DNA of 34,863 nucleotides from contig CADAPH010000037.1 in the NCBI GenBank assembly GCA_902789745.1, positions 1-34,863 of the forward strand. Reading direction: 5' to 3'. This document shows, in pieces, positions 1-8,421 of the stretch. Every line of letters begins with the position of its first letter. Position 1 is the stretch's first letter. The notes below the pieces were generated by a model. That model saw nothing but the letters and a program-made list of their open reading frames with translations, ran no database searches and was not told the DNA's origin. A program made the translations under genes and the position numbers. The stretch is from Oscillospiraceae bacterium. Its GTDB lineage: Bacteria > Bacillota > Clostridia > Oscillospirales > Oscillospiraceae.

Positions 1-1
1 G

Positions 2-988
2 CTCTTTGTGGAGCCGATGGGCCTTGAGACTGAGGAGCTCTACATCCAGGGCTTTTCCTCCTCCATGCCGGAGGAGATCCAGGTGCAGATGCTGCACACG
101 ATCCCCGGGCTTGAGCATGCGGAGATGACCCGCTGTGCCTATGCCATCGAGTATGACTGTGTCGACCCCACCGAGCTTTATGCCACGCTTGAGAGCAAAA
201 AGGTCCCCGGCCTCTACGGCGCGGGGCAGTTCAACGGCTCCTCCGGCTATGAGGAGGCGGCGGTGCAGGGCTTTGTCGCGGGCGTCAACGCGGCGCGGAA
301 AATCAAAGGGGACAGCCCCTTCATCCTCCGCCGCTCGGACGGCTACATCGGCACGCTCATCGACGATCTCGTCACCAAGGGAACGAACGAGCCCTACCGC
401 ATGATGACCTCGCGCAGTGAGTACCGGCTCCTGCACCGCCAGGACAACGCCGACTGGCGCCTTGCCGCTATCGGCCGGGAGATCGGCCTTGTGAGCGAGG
501 AACAATATCAGCGTGTGCTTGACAAGTATGCTGCCGTTGACGCGGAACTGAACCGCCTGGAGAAGACCCACGTTCCGCCGACGGACGAACTCAACGCCAT
601 GCTCACGGCCAAGGGCACCGCACCTGTCGCCACGGGCTTTTCCCTGGCCGAGCTCATCCGCCGCCCGCAGATCGGCTATGCCGACACCGCACCCTTCGAC
701 CCCGCGCGGCCGGAGCTTCCCAAAGCGGTCCGGCAGCAGGCGGAGATCCGGCTCAAATACGACGGCTACATCAAGCGCCAGCTCAGGCAGATCGAGGAGT
801 TTTCAAGACTCGAGGAAAAGAAGCTGCCCCGAGATATCGACTACACTTCCATCGCGGGCCTACGGCTTGAAGCAAGAGAGAAGCTGGAAAAGATACGCCC
901 CGAGAACTTCGGCCAGGCAAGCCGCATCTCCGGCGTCTCCCCGGCGGACATCTCGGTGCTGATGGTCTATATGGAGGGGCGGAGATGA
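2..988 (+). CDS. mnmG: tRNA U34 carboxymethylaminomethyl modification enzyme MnmG, 3' part
   Basis: The frame is open from the window edge, so the N-terminal half with the FAD-binding GxGxxG motif lies upstream. About 328 codons are visible of a protein usually near 620 residues. Seen directly: the conserved block [17 protein letters not shown], the segment [14 protein letters not shown], and a helical C-terminal tail with [11 protein letters not shown] and a final [13 protein letters not shown], all typical of the MnmG family. MnmG is an FAD enzyme that works with the GTPase MnmE to modify the wobble uridine of certain tRNAs. Its stop overlaps the next start in an ATGA arrangement, so it is cotranscribed and probably translationally coupled with mnmA, which acts on the same nucleotide. 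Confidence 0.96.
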   Translation, partial: LFVEPMGLETEELYIQGFSSSMPEEIQVQMLHTIPGLEHAEMTRCAYAIEYDCVDPTELYATLESKKVPGLYGAGQFNGSSGYEEAAVQGFVAGVNAARKIKGDSPFILRRSDGYIGTLIDDLVTKGTNEPYRMMTSRSEYRLLHRQDNADWRLAAIGREIGLVSEEQYQRVLDKYAAVDAELNRLEKTHVPPTDELNAMLTAKGTAPVATGFSLAELIRRPQIGYADTAPFDPARPELPKAVRQQAEIRLKYDGYIKRQLRQIEEFSRLEEKKLPRDIDYTSIAGLRLEAREKLEKIRPENFGQASRISGVSPADISVLMVYMEGRR

Positions 989-1995
989 GCAAGGTCGTAC
1001 TGGGTTTTTCCGGCGGGGTGGACTCCGCCGTGTCCGCCGTGCTGCTTAAGAAGCAGGGCTTTGAGGTGCACGGGGTGTACCTCGACAATACCTCTGAGCA
1101 GGCAAGATGGGAGGCTGTTGTTTCAGCGGAGAAGATGGGTGTGGAGCTCACGGTGCTGGACGTACACAGCGAGCTGGAGGAAAAGGTCTGCCGCCCGTTT
1201 ACGGACTGCTATCTCCGAGGCGAGACGCCGAATCCCTGCATCCTCTGTAACCCCACCATGAAATTCCCCATGCTGCTCCGCGAAGCCGACCGCATCGGGG
1301 CGGAGCTCGTCGCCACCGGGCACTATGCCCGCGCGGAAAACGGCGCGCTTTACAAGGGAAAGCCGTCAAACGATCAAAGCTACATGCTCTGCCGCCTGAC
1401 AAAGGAGCAGGTCAGCCGCCTGACTCTGCCGCTGGGCGGGTATGAGAAGAAGCAGGTGCGCGCCCTGGCGGAGGAATTCGGCCTGCCCGCCGCACATAAG
1501 AAGGACAGCATGGAGATCTGCTTCATCCCCGACAAGGACTACGTGGGCTGGATCGAACGACGCGCTGTGCTTCCCGGACCGGGTGACTTCGTCTTCCACG
1601 GTGAGGTCATCGGACAGCATGAGGGCATCGTCCACTGGACGGTGGGCCAGCGTATCCCGGGCCTGCATGACGGGCGCAAGCTCTATGTCTCCGGCATAGA
1701 CGCGGAGAAGAACACGATCGAGCTTGCGCTCTGGGAAGAGCTTTTCAAGACGCAGTTTACGGCGGATGACTTCAACTGGCTCATCGATCCGCCGAAGAAT
1801 TTCATCCCCGCCTCGGTCCGTGTGCGCCACACCAAGTGGGAGGAGCCGCCCTGCCGCGTCACGACCGAGGGGGAGAGCGCAGCCTGGATCATCTGCGAAA
1901 CCCCTGTCCGCGCCCCGGCCCCCGGTCAGAGCGCGGTGCTGTACCAGGGCGAGCGCCTCATCGGCGGCGGCTTGATCGGACACTGGGCGAAATAA
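985..1995 (+). CDS. mnmA: tRNA-specific 2-thiouridylase MnmA
   Basis: 336 residues, slightly short for the family (about 360). The PP-loop ATP site SGGVDS is at residues 9-14. The first catalytic-type cysteine is C88 in NPCILCN and the partner is C179 in MEICFIP. ATGHYAR lies between them, and [10 protein letters not shown] marks the start of the central domain. MnmA adenylates U34 of Lys, Glu and Gln tRNAs and inserts sulfur passed on from a cysteine desulfurase. E. coli MnmA has Asp where this protein has C85 (NPC rather than NPD). The same change occurs in other clostridial MnmA proteins as I recall them, so I read it as a subfamily trait. The start is fixed by the 4-bp overlap with mnmG, and a hairpin terminator follows the stop. 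Confidence 0.95.
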   Translation: MSKVVLGFSGGVDSAVSAVLLKKQGFEVHGVYLDNTSEQARWEAVVSAEKMGVELTVLDVHSELEEKVCRPFTDCYLRGETPNPCILCNPTMKFPMLLREADRIGAELVATGHYARAENGALYKGKPSNDQSYMLCRLTKEQVSRLTLPLGGYEKKQVRALAEEFGLPAAHKKDSMEICFIPDKDYVGWIERRAVLPGPGDFVFHGEVIGQHEGIVHWTVGQRIPGLHDGRKLYVSGIDAEKNTIELALWEELFKTQFTADDFNWLIDPPKNFIPASVRVRHTKWEEPPCRVTTEGESAAWIICETPVRAPAPGQSAVLYQGERLIGGGLIGHWAK

Positions 1996-2001
1996 CAAAA
2001 C

Positions 2002-2023
2002 AGCGCGGCCATCCGGCCGCGCT
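2002..2023. terminator. Bidirectional terminator between mnmA and the symporter gene
   Basis: Perfect 9-bp stem AGCGCGGCC/GGCCGCGCT with a 4-base ATCC loop, starting 6 bases after the mnmA stop. On the minus strand the stem is followed by a T-rich run (TGTTTTGTTATT). On the plus strand the following bases (GAAATTGTTTAT) are only moderately T-rich. It separates two convergent genes and probably serves both. Confidence 0.8.
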
Positions 2024-2031
2024 GAAATTGT

Positions 2032-3214
2032 TTATGTAGCTTGCTGATTCTTCTTTGCCATGGCCTTCTGGAGCCAATCCTTGCCGTCGTTGAAACGGGA
2101 GACGATGAAGGAGGCTACATAGTCGCCGGCAGCATTGACCATCGTGGCGGGAGGATCGACGAGATCGCCGATGGCCTGCGCGATGGGGAAGGCGACCGCA
2201 AGCTGCTCAGGGAAGAAGAGGGAGCAGAGCACCAGCTCGCCGGTGCCGCCGCCGCCGGGGATGCCGGACATGGCAACGGAGGAGATGGTGGCGACAATGA
2301 TCGCCAGCAGGGCGTCGGTGGTGGCGAAGTCCTTGCCGAACATGCCGAAGAGGAAGGCGACCTTGATGATGGCGCTCATGCCGGAGCCGTCCATGTTCAT
2401 CGTCGCGCCCGGGGATCGTCGCGACGGAGGAGCAGGTGCCGAAGGCCACGGCCGCGGGACGGAAGAGGTGCTGGAACATGACCTTGACCGCGCCCTTGCC
2501 GCCGCCGAACTGGGCATAGAGCGGGAAAATCAGGAACATGTAGGCGAAGGCGACGACGTAGTAGAGGATGATGGCGCGGGCGTAGCTGGAGACAAAGTCG
2601 GCGCCGTGGGCCGCAACGAGAGAGGCAAAGAAGCCGAAGAAGCCGATCGGAGCATAGTAGCTGATGAGCTTGATGACCTTCATGAGAACCTGGGTGATCT
2701 CATCGAGAAGCCCCGCGATCCTGGTCTGGGGCCCGCCGCACATCTGCACGCCGAAGCCGAAGAAGATGCCCGCAATGATGAGCTGGAGGATGGAGCGGCG
2801 GCTCCACAGCTCGGGGAAGTCGGGCTTGGTGAAGAAGCCGACGATCATGGCCCCGGCGCTCATGGGCTCGGAAGCGCCCGGCTCAAAGGCGGGCTCGCCG
2901 GTGTAGACGGGGATAAATCGCACCAGCACATACATAATGACGGAGGCGATGATCGTCGTGCATATAAAGGTGACGACCGTCGTGCCCATCAGCTTGCCGG
3001 CGCGTTTGGCGCTCTTCATGTTTGCGATGGAGGAGGAGATGGAGAAAAACACCATCGGCACCACCACGCAGAACATCATGTTGATAAACAGCGTGCCCAG
3101 CGGCTCCAGCACCCCGGCGCCCTCCCAGGTAAAGCCGACGATGATACCGAGCACGATGCCAATGATCATGGAGAAGAAAAACCAGTTGTTCTTCAGGAAA
3201 CTGTTGGACTTCAT
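2032..3214 (-). pseudogene. Dicarboxylate/amino acid:cation symporter (DAACS family), broken by deletion plus frameshift
   Basis: The N-terminal frame (start codon 3212-3214, SD AAAGGAG eight bases upstream) encodes several membrane helices and the re-entrant HP1 tip GTCSSVATIP. The C-terminal frame (ending at 2032) begins with GATMNMDGSG, the TM7 NMDG cation site, and continues through SGIPGGGG (HP2) to a normal end. In intact relatives (GltPh, GltP) about 22 residues of helix HP1b separate the TIP and GAT motifs. Here a single base lies between the two codons near position 2410, in different frames. Restoring about 65 nt would give roughly 415 residues, the normal family length. The product as read would lose the substrate-binding core. 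Either the gene is dead or the assembly has collapsed here. Family transporters import glutamate, aspartate or C4-dicarboxylates with Na+ or H+. Confidence 0.85.
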
Positions 3215-3249
3215 GCGGATTGCTCCTTTCGGGTTTCAAATTCGATAAC

Positions 3250-3277
3250 ATTATATTCTCGAAATATGCAAAGTAAA
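3250..3277 (-). promoter_or_regulatory. Predicted sigma-A promoter of the symporter gene
   Basis: On the minus strand a perfect -10 TATAAT (3250-3255) is preceded by a -35-like TTTACT (3272-3277) with a 16-bp spacer, about 35 bases upstream of the start codon. The -35 abuts the palindrome at 3278-3304. Confidence 0.6.
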
Positions 3278-3304
3278 TTGCAAGGTCTGCTTGAAACCTT
3301 GCAA
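3278..3304. promoter_or_regulatory. 27-bp palindromic operator between the divergent symporter and AraC-type genes
   Basis: Perfect inverted repeat TTGCAAGGT - 9 bases - ACCTTGCAA. The right half covers the -35 box of the regulator promoter, and the left half touches the -35 of the symporter promoter. This position suits a regulator controlling both genes, most simply the AraC-type protein encoded next to it. AraC-family sites are more often direct repeats, so another factor is possible. Confidence 0.6.
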
Positions 3305-3319
3305 AAATTGCTGTATACT
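3291..3319 (+). promoter_or_regulatory. Predicted sigma-A promoter of the AraC-type regulator gene
   Basis: TTGAAA (3291-3296), a 17-bp spacer and TATACT (3314-3319). The predicted transcription start is near 3326, leaving a leader of about 65 bases. Confidence 0.7.
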
Positions 3320-3321
3320 TA

Positions 3322-3339
3322 TAGCGCGTTAAAGCGCTA
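3322..3339. promoter_or_regulatory. Small palindrome at the regulator transcription start
   Basis: TAGCGC - GTTAAA - GCGCTA, 6-bp arms with a 6-base spacer, lying over the predicted start site just downstream of the -10. It could be a repressor site or an RNA hairpin at the 5' end. Confidence 0.3.
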
Positions 3340-3392
3340 ATGCATTTTATACATAAAGTGCGGCGCGCGCAGAGCGATATTTGGAGGTTTTT

Positions 3393-4235
3393 ATGTCATC
3401 GGAATCCGCCATCAACCGCGTGGGCTATCTGCGCGAGAGCTTTCATTATTTTCATCTTCGGGACACGGCCGGACAGGAGCTGGACTTCCACTTCCACGAG
3501 TTCGACAAGCTGGTCATCCTCCTGGCCGGGAGCGTGGACTATCTCGTGGAGGAACAGCGCTATTCCCTGCCGCCCTGGTCGGTGCTGCTGGTGCGGCACC
3601 ACGCCATCCACAAGGCCATCATCGACCGCAGCCTCCCCTACGAGCGCATCATCCTCTATCTCGACCGGCAGTATTTTGAGCGCGCCTTCCCCGGCGCGGG
3701 ACTCATGGACTGCTTCGATCAGGCCGATCGGCACCGCCGTCATCTCCTGACCGCAACGGAGGATCAGCTCTCGGAGCTGCGCGCCGCCATCGACGCCTAT
3801 GAGCGTGCGGCAGGCGATACCCGCGTCGGCGCGCAGACCATGCGCGAGACGCTGATCGTTCAGCTTCTGATCCATGTAAACCGTCTGCATGAGGCCGCGC
3901 CGGAGCGCCTGGAGCAGCGGGGCGATCCCAAGGTGCAGCAGGCGCTGAGCTATATCAACGAGCATTTCCGTGAGGCGCTGCGCGTGGATGCGCTGGCGGA
4001 GCGCTTTTACATGAGCCCCTACCATTTTATGCGGCTTTTCAAGGCGCAGACCGGTAGCACCGTCCACGCCTACATCCGGCAGAAGCGCCTGATGAATGCC
4101 GCCCGCCTCATCCGCGAGGGCACGTCCGCCGCCAAGGCCGCCGCCGACAGCGGGTTCGGGGACTACTCCGCCTTCCACCGTGCCTTCAAGGAGAGCTTCG
4201 GCGTCAGCCCCGGGAAAATGATGGAGAAGAAATGA
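3393..4235 (+). CDS. AraC-family transcriptional regulator
   Basis: 280 residues. Residues about 20-110 form a cupin-like sensor domain (ELDFHFHEFDKLVILLAGS, YSLPPWSVLLV). The C-terminal ~100 residues carry two helix-turn-helix units (VDALAERFYMSPYHFMRLFK and a second ending SAFHRAFKESFGVSP), the standard AraC/XylS layout. The ATG at 3393 follows TTGGAGG. An in-frame TTG at 3381 is part of that ribosome site and was not chosen. The gene is divergent from the symporter across a shared regulatory region, so the transporter is the likely target, perhaps with self-control. The inducer cannot be read from sequence; a compound carried by the transporter is a natural guess. Its stop touches the stop of the next, opposite gene with no spacer. 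Confidence 0.92.
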   Translation: MSSESAINRVGYLRESFHYFHLRDTAGQELDFHFHEFDKLVILLAGSVDYLVEEQRYSLPPWSVLLVRHHAIHKAIIDRSLPYERIILYLDRQYFERAFPGAGLMDCFDQADRHRRHLLTATEDQLSELRAAIDAYERAAGDTRVGAQTMRETLIVQLLIHVNRLHEAAPERLEQRGDPKVQQALSYINEHFREALRVDALAERFYMSPYHFMRLFKAQTGSTVHAYIRQKRLMNAARLIREGTSAAKAAADSGFGDYSAFHRAFKESFGVSPGKMMEKK

Positions 4236-5015
4236 TCATTCCCCCGCAAGCCTGAGAAAATCCGCAACAGCCTGCTTCCCGCCCGCGACCACCGACGGCC
4301 GCGAGGGGTCAAGGGGCATGGGCGCGCCGGGCATTGTGCAGCAGACGCCGCCGGCCTCCTCCACGATCAGCTTGCCCGCCGCGTAGTCCCAGAGAGAGAG
4401 GCCGAGCTCGAAGTACACCCCGGCCCTGCCCGCCGCGACCGAGCAGAGATCCAGCGCCGCCGCGCCCTCGCGCCGGATATCGAGCCCGGCGAGATATGCC
4501 TTCTTCATCAGGCCGAAGGTTCTGTCAGCAAGCCCCTGATCGTATGGCGCGGTGCCGCAGCAGACCAGATTCTGAGACAGCGGCTCCGTCGACGCATGGA
4601 TGGGCCGCCCGTTGAGGAACGCGCCTCCATTTTTCACGGCGGTGAACAGCTCGTCGACGTAAGGGTTATAGATCGCCGCCGCGCGCAGCTCGCCGTTTCG
4701 CATGCAGGCAATTGAGACGCAGCTGTGATGGAAGCCGCGCACGAAGTTCATGGTGCCGTCGATGGGGTCAATGATGAAGACCGTTTCGGCATGCAGATCG
4801 TCGTGCCGGTCGTTTTCCTCGCAGAAGAAGCGGGCCTCGGGCAGCGCCGCGGATAGGCGCTCGATCAGCAGCGCCTGCACCCGGCGGTCATATTCGGTGA
4901 CCACATCGCGCCGGTCGGTCTTGCGCTCGGCCAGGATGTCGTGGGCCTCCAGCATCAGCTTTCCCGCCTCCCGCTCGCAGGCGCAGAGCAGTTCGAGTAT
5001 TTCAAGATCGGTCAT
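4236..5015 (-). CDS. Inositol monophosphatase family protein
   Basis: 259 residues, normal length. The three metal-binding signatures of the family are present: EEND after FFC, DPIDGTMNFVRGF, and the C-terminal LWDYAAGKLIVEEAGG with its aspartate. These proteins are Mg2+-dependent, Li+-sensitive sugar or inositol phosphatases (SuhB-like); the substrate cannot be assigned from sequence. The start is supported by GGAGGA about 8 bases upstream. The gene converges with the AraC-type gene, the stop codons being directly adjacent (TGA/TCA), with no terminator between them. Confidence 0.92.
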   Translation of the reverse strand: MTDLEILELLCACEREAGKLMLEAHDILAERKTDRRDVVTEYDRRVQALLIERLSAALPEARFFCEENDRHDDLHAETVFIIDPIDGTMNFVRGFHHSCVSIACMRNGELRAAAIYNPYVDELFTAVKNGGAFLNGRPIHASTEPLSQNLVCCGTAPYDQGLADRTFGLMKKAYLAGLDIRREGAAALDLCSVAAGRAGVYFELGLSLWDYAAGKLIVEEAGGVCCTMPGAPMPLDPSRPSVVAGGKQAVADFLRLAGE

Positions 5016-5101
5016 GGTTTATCCTCCGGAAAATATCGTTTTGCGCTGGTATTATAGCGGATTGGGACGCTCGTGTACAGGGGGAGATTTCCAAATTCCC
5101 G

Positions 5102-5130
5102 CCCGGCTTTTTTGCCCGCCGGGATTTTTT
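5102..5130 (+). terminator. Intrinsic terminator upstream of the rny promoter
   Basis: Stem CCCGGC/GCCGGG (5102-5107, 5118-5123) followed by ATTTTTT. It points along the plus strand although the nearest upstream gene, the phosphatase, is on the minus strand. It would stop transcripts from the AraC-type gene that have read across the phosphatase gene in antisense, and shield the rny promoter 24 bases downstream. Confidence 0.6.
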
Positions 5131-5153
5131 CTTGAAAATGGGAAATCAATTGC

Positions 5154-5182
5154 TTGACATAATCCCAAGAAGACGTTAAAAT
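5154..5182 (+). promoter_or_regulatory. Strong sigma-A promoter of rny with a ~150-base leader
   Basis: Consensus -35 TTGACA (5154-5159), 17-bp spacer, -10 TAAAAT (5177-5182). The leader from about 5189 to 5340 contains two possible hairpins: GGGAGC/GCTCCC near 5202-5220 and GACGGG/CCCGTC near 5242-5265. No coding frame with a ribosome site was found in it. RNase Y may act on its own leader, which would suit the length, but that is inference. Confidence 0.8.
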
Positions 5183-5340
5183 ACATTAGTTAATATTATG
5201 GGGGAGCATGGGGAGCTCCCGATGATATTACTTTTCAACTCCGACGGGTTCGCTTGATGGCCCGTCTTGCTCTTGATAGATACAAGTTATCTGTTGAAAT
5301 TCCGTACGATATTAAATGATTGGAGGTGTATACCCTACCC

Positions 5341-6882
5341 ATGCAAGTGGTTTTAACAATTGTTATATCCATCGTTCTGGGCGTCATCGGCTTCGCGGCC
5401 GGCGTCACGTACCGCAAAAAGGTTGCGGAGCGTGAGATCACGAGCGCGGAGGAAGAGGCCCGGCGTATCGTTAATGAAGCCATTAAAAGCGCCGAAAGCA
5501 AGAAGAGAGAAGCTCTTGTTGAGGCGAAGGAAGAGATACACAGAAACCGCTCCGAGTATGAGCGGGAAGTGAAGGAACGCAGAGCGGAGCTGTCCAAGCA
5601 GGAACGCCGCCTTCAGCAGAAGGAGGAGAATCTGGACAAGAAGCTCGACGCGGCCGAGAAGAAGAACGAGACCCTTGCCGACAAGATCGCCGACGCCGAA
5701 GCCCAGCAGCAGGAGATCGCCATGATCAAGAAGGGCCAGCTCGAGATGCTGGAAAAGATCTCCGGCTTCACGGTGGAAGAGGCGAAGGCCTACCTGATCG
5801 CCAACATCCGCGACGACGTTACCCATGAAATGGCCATGAAGGTCAAGGAGGTCGAGACCCAGTACAAGGAAGAGGCGGACGAGCGGGCGAGAGAGATCAT
5901 CGCCACCGCCATCCAGCGCTGCGCCGCCGACCACGCAAGCGAAATCACCGTCTCTGTCGTACCCCTCCCCAACGACGAGATGAAGGGACGCATCATCGGC
6001 CGCGAAGGCCGCAACATCCGCAGCATCGAAACCCTGACAGGCTGCGATCTGATTATCGACGACACCCCCGAGGCCATCACGGTCTCCAGCTTTGATCCCG
6101 TCCGGCGCGAGGTTGCGAGACTCGCCCTCGAGAAGCTCATTCAGGACGGCCGCATCCACCCCGCGAGAATCGAAGAGATGGTCGCCAAGGCCCAGAAGGA
6201 GGTCAACGCCACCATCAAGGCCGAGGGCGAGCGCGCCGTGTTCGAGACCAACATCCACGGCCTGCACCCCGAGATCATCAAACTGCTCGGCCGCATGAAG
6301 TACCGCACCAGCTACGGTCAGAACGTGCTCAACCACTCCATCGAGGTCTCCCATGTGGCGGGCCTGATGGCGGCGGAGCTGGGCGCGGACGTGAACATCG
6401 CCAAGCGCGCGGGTTTGCTGCACGACCTCGGCAAATCCATTGACCACGAGGTCGAGGGCAGCCATGTCACCATCGGCGTCGACATCGCCAGAAAGTACAA
6501 GGAATCCGAGGCTGTCATCCATTGCATCGAGGCCCACCACAACGACGTGGAGCCCCACACCATCGAGGCCTGCCTTGTCCAGGCGGCGGACGCGATTTCG
6601 GCCGCCCGTCCCGGCGCGCGGCGCGAGAACATTGAAAACTACGTCAAGCGTCTGGAAAAGCTGGAGGAGGTTTCCAAGAGCTTCCCCGGCATTGCAAGCT
6701 CCTACGCTATCCAGGCCGGACGCGAGATCCGCATTATGGTCAAGCCCGAGGAGGTCAGCGAGGATCAGATGGTTCTGCTGGCCCGCGACATCGCCAAGAA
6801 GATCGAAGAGGAACTGACTTACCCCGGTCAGATCAAGGTTCATCTCCTGCGCGAGACCAAGGCTGTCGACTACGCGAAGTAA
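5341..6882 (+). CDS. rny: Ribonuclease Y
   Basis: 514 residues, close to the usual ~520. Residues 1-22 are an N-terminal membrane anchor. A long charged coiled coil rich in Glu/Lys/Arg follows to about residue 180. Then come a KH domain ([21 protein letters not shown]) and an HD domain ([14 protein letters not shown] and [12 protein letters not shown] supply the metal-binding His/Asp residues). RNase Y is the membrane-bound endonuclease that starts bulk mRNA decay in many Firmicutes. The ATG at 5341 is preferred because it opens directly into the anchor. The SD TTGGAGGTG is somewhat far, about 12 bases. A TTG at 5320 is in frame but lies inside the SD. The gene has its own promoter and terminator. 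Confidence 0.97.
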   Translation: MQVVLTIVISIVLGVIGFAAGVTYRKKVAEREITSAEEEARRIVNEAIKSAESKKREALVEAKEEIHRNRSEYEREVKERRAELSKQERRLQQKEENLDKKLDAAEKKNETLADKIADAEAQQQEIAMIKKGQLEMLEKISGFTVEEAKAYLIANIRDDVTHEMAMKVKEVETQYKEEADERAREIIATAIQRCAADHASEITVSVVPLPNDEMKGRIIGREGRNIRSIETLTGCDLIIDDTPEAITVSSFDPVRREVARLALEKLIQDGRIHPARIEEMVAKAQKEVNATIKAEGERAVFETNIHGLHPEIIKLLGRMKYRTSYGQNVLNHSIEVSHVAGLMAAELGADVNIAKRAGLLHDLGKSIDHEVEGSHVTIGVDIARKYKESEAVIHCIEAHHNDVEPHTIEACLVQAADAISAARPGARRENIENYVKRLEKLEEVSKSFPGIASSYAIQAGREIRIMVKPEEVSEDQMVLLARDIAKKIEEELTYPGQIKVHLLRETKAVDYAK

Positions 6883-6896
6883 ATCTGCTTAAAAAA

Positions 6897-6925
6897 GATT
6901 CCCGATGCGTATTGCACCGGGAATC
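6897..6925. terminator. Bidirectional terminator between rny and a convergent membrane-protein gene
   Basis: 8-bp stem GATTCCCG/CGGGAATC with a 13-base loop. The minus-strand side is followed by TTTTTTAAG and the plus-strand side by ATTTTAT, so both convergent genes are served. Confidence 0.82.
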
Positions 6926-6928
6926 ATT

Positions 6929-7339
6929 TTATCCAAACAGCCGGAAATTGGAAAGCCCCTCGAGAACGGAGTTGAAGCTTTGAATCGAGCGGGTCAGGGC
7001 GTCCAGATCGACGGTGTTGAGCGTGTCGAGCAGCTTATTCAGCGTTTCCGCGCCCTCATCGCTGAAGCTCTTCAGATTCTCGCCGAGACCGTCCAGCGTG
7101 TCAAGCGAGGCGTTGATGCGCTGAATCGTCTGCTGTGTCCCGTTCAGTGCGGCGTGCGCCTGATTCAGCGTGCCCGTGAGCTTCGGCACGATCAGCACAA
7201 GACTCACCAGCAGCACAGCAGCCAGAACAATGATCGCGGCGGCGGCGATTCTGGTGATACGCGCGTTTTGGCGCTGCGCCGCGGCAATCTCCCGAAGGAG
7301 TGCCGCCGTGTCCTTGTTTTCAAGATGATTGTTGTCCAT
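6929..7339 (-). CDS. Single-pass membrane protein with coiled-coil tail, function unknown
   Basis: 136 residues. A short polar N-terminus is followed by one hydrophobic helix (IAAAAIIVLAAVLLVSLVLIV). The remaining ~90 residues have regular heptad-like spacing of Leu/Ile (QQTIQRINASLDTLDGL, AETLNKLLDTLNTVD), suggesting an extracytoplasmic coiled coil. I do not recognise the family. The chosen ATG follows CGGAGG at 5-base spacing. An upstream ATG at 7363 overlaps the preceding stop (ATGA) but has only a weak SD, so an 8-residue longer form is possible. It lies directly downstream of the cysteine-synthase-like gene, in the same operon. Confidence 0.75.
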   Translation of the reverse strand: MDNNHLENKDTAALLREIAAAQRQNARITRIAAAAIIVLAAVLLVSLVLIVPKLTGTLNQAHAALNGTQQTIQRINASLDTLDGLGENLKSFSDEGAETLNKLLDTLNTVDLDALTRSIQSFNSVLEGLSNFRLFG

Positions 7340-7359
7340 GCTTGCCTCCGTTTCGTATT

Positions 7360-8295
7360 TCATTCACCCTCAAACAGCGGCGTGGAGAAATAGCGCTCCG
7401 CCGTGTCCGGCAGGACGGTGACCACCGTTTTGCCCGGCCCCAGCTTTTTCGCAAGGCGCAGGGCGGCGGCGACATTTGTACCGCTGGAAATGCCGACCAT
7501 CAGGCCCTCCTCACGGGCCAGACGCCTGGCGGTCTCCAGCGCCTCTTCATCGGAGATGACGCAGATATCGCTGTAAACGGAACGATTGAGTATTTCGGGG
7601 ATAATGCCGTCGCCGATGCCCATCTGAATATGGGTGCCGATAGCGCCCCCGGCGAGGATGGCGGCGTTTTCCGGCTCCACCGCCCAGATCTCGATATCGG
7701 GATTGTGCTCCTTCAGGATTTCCCCAATGCCGGAGATGGTGCCGCCGGTGCCGATGCCGCTGCAAAAGCCGTGGATCGGCCCGTCGACCTGCTCCAGAAT
7801 CTCCTGTGCCGTGAAGCGGATATGCGCAAATTTATTGTCGGGATTGGCAAACTGCTGGGGAATAAAAACATGCGGGTCTTCCTCGCGCATGCGCAGGGCC
7901 GTCTGCAGGCACTCCTCGATGCATTTGCCGATATCGCCCGCATCGTGGACGAGACGCACCTCCGCCCCGTAATGGCGTACCAGCTTGCGCCGCTCCACGC
8001 TCACGGAGTCGGGCATGACAATGACCGTGCGGTAGCCCTTGATCGCCCCGACCAGCGCGAGGCCGATGCCCTGGTTGCCGCTGGTGGGCTCGACAATAAC
8101 CGAATCTCTGTTCAGGAGTCCGGCCTTTTCCGCCTCCTCGATCATATTGAGCGCGGTGCGGCTTTTGATGGAGCCGCCCACATTCAGGGCCTCCATCTTG
8201 ACAAGAATCTCGGCACTGCCGGGGGCGGGAAGCCTGTTAAGGCGCACCATCGGCGTATGGCCCATGGCCTCAAGGATATTGCTGTATATCATCAT
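7360..8295 (-). CDS. Cysteine synthase-like PLP enzyme, divergent paralogue
   Basis: 311 residues of fold-type II PLP enzyme. The PLP lysine lies in GGSIKSR, the substrate loop is PTSGNQG, the phosphate-binding loop is GTGGTISG, and GISSGTN is near the end. Relative to the CysK encoded at 28294-29226 (GSAKDR, PTSGNTG), Asp is replaced by Ser after the lysine and Thr by Gln in the loop that binds the amino-acid substrate. It most likely makes cysteine or a related beta-substituted alanine, but the acceptor or donor may differ. The start is the first of two adjacent ATGs behind AGAGAGGAAA. An in-frame extension upstream has no ribosome site and no homology to the family. The downstream coiled-coil membrane gene is in the same operon. 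Confidence 0.88.
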   Translation of the reverse strand: MMIYSNILEAMGHTPMVRLNRLPAPGSAEILVKMEALNVGGSIKSRTALNMIEEAEKAGLLNRDSVIVEPTSGNQGIGLALVGAIKGYRTVIVMPDSVSVERRKLVRHYGAEVRLVHDAGDIGKCIEECLQTALRMREEDPHVFIPQQFANPDNKFAHIRFTAQEILEQVDGPIHGFCSGIGTGGTISGIGEILKEHNPDIEIWAVEPENAAILAGGAIGTHIQMGIGDGIIPEILNRSVYSDICVISDEEALETARRLAREEGLMVGISSGTNVAAALRLAKKLGPGKTVVTVLPDTAERYFSTPLFEGE

Positions 8296-8421
8296 TATTT
8301 TCCTCTCTCCCTGCTTCCTTCCGGAATCGGACGTTATTATACCAGACCCGGCCGGGCTTGTCACCCTGTTTTCACAGTGATCCGCCATTATTTTATGCGC
8401 GCCGCACGGCATTGCTTCCCG

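Noticed and set aside
2135..3340. 401-codon plus-strand frame opposite the symporter
   Set aside because: Asp/Gly/His-rich shadow; the minus strand carries clear transporter motifs, a promoter and an SD.
5198..5257. 19-codon frame in the rny leader as a possible leader peptide
   Set aside because: No ribosome site before its ATG and no run of regulatory codons.
5353..6843. 496-codon open frame antisense to rny
   Set aside because: It mirrors the RNase Y codons in a G+C-rich genome, has low-complexity Leu/Val/Asp/Gly-rich content, no ribosome site and no family signal.
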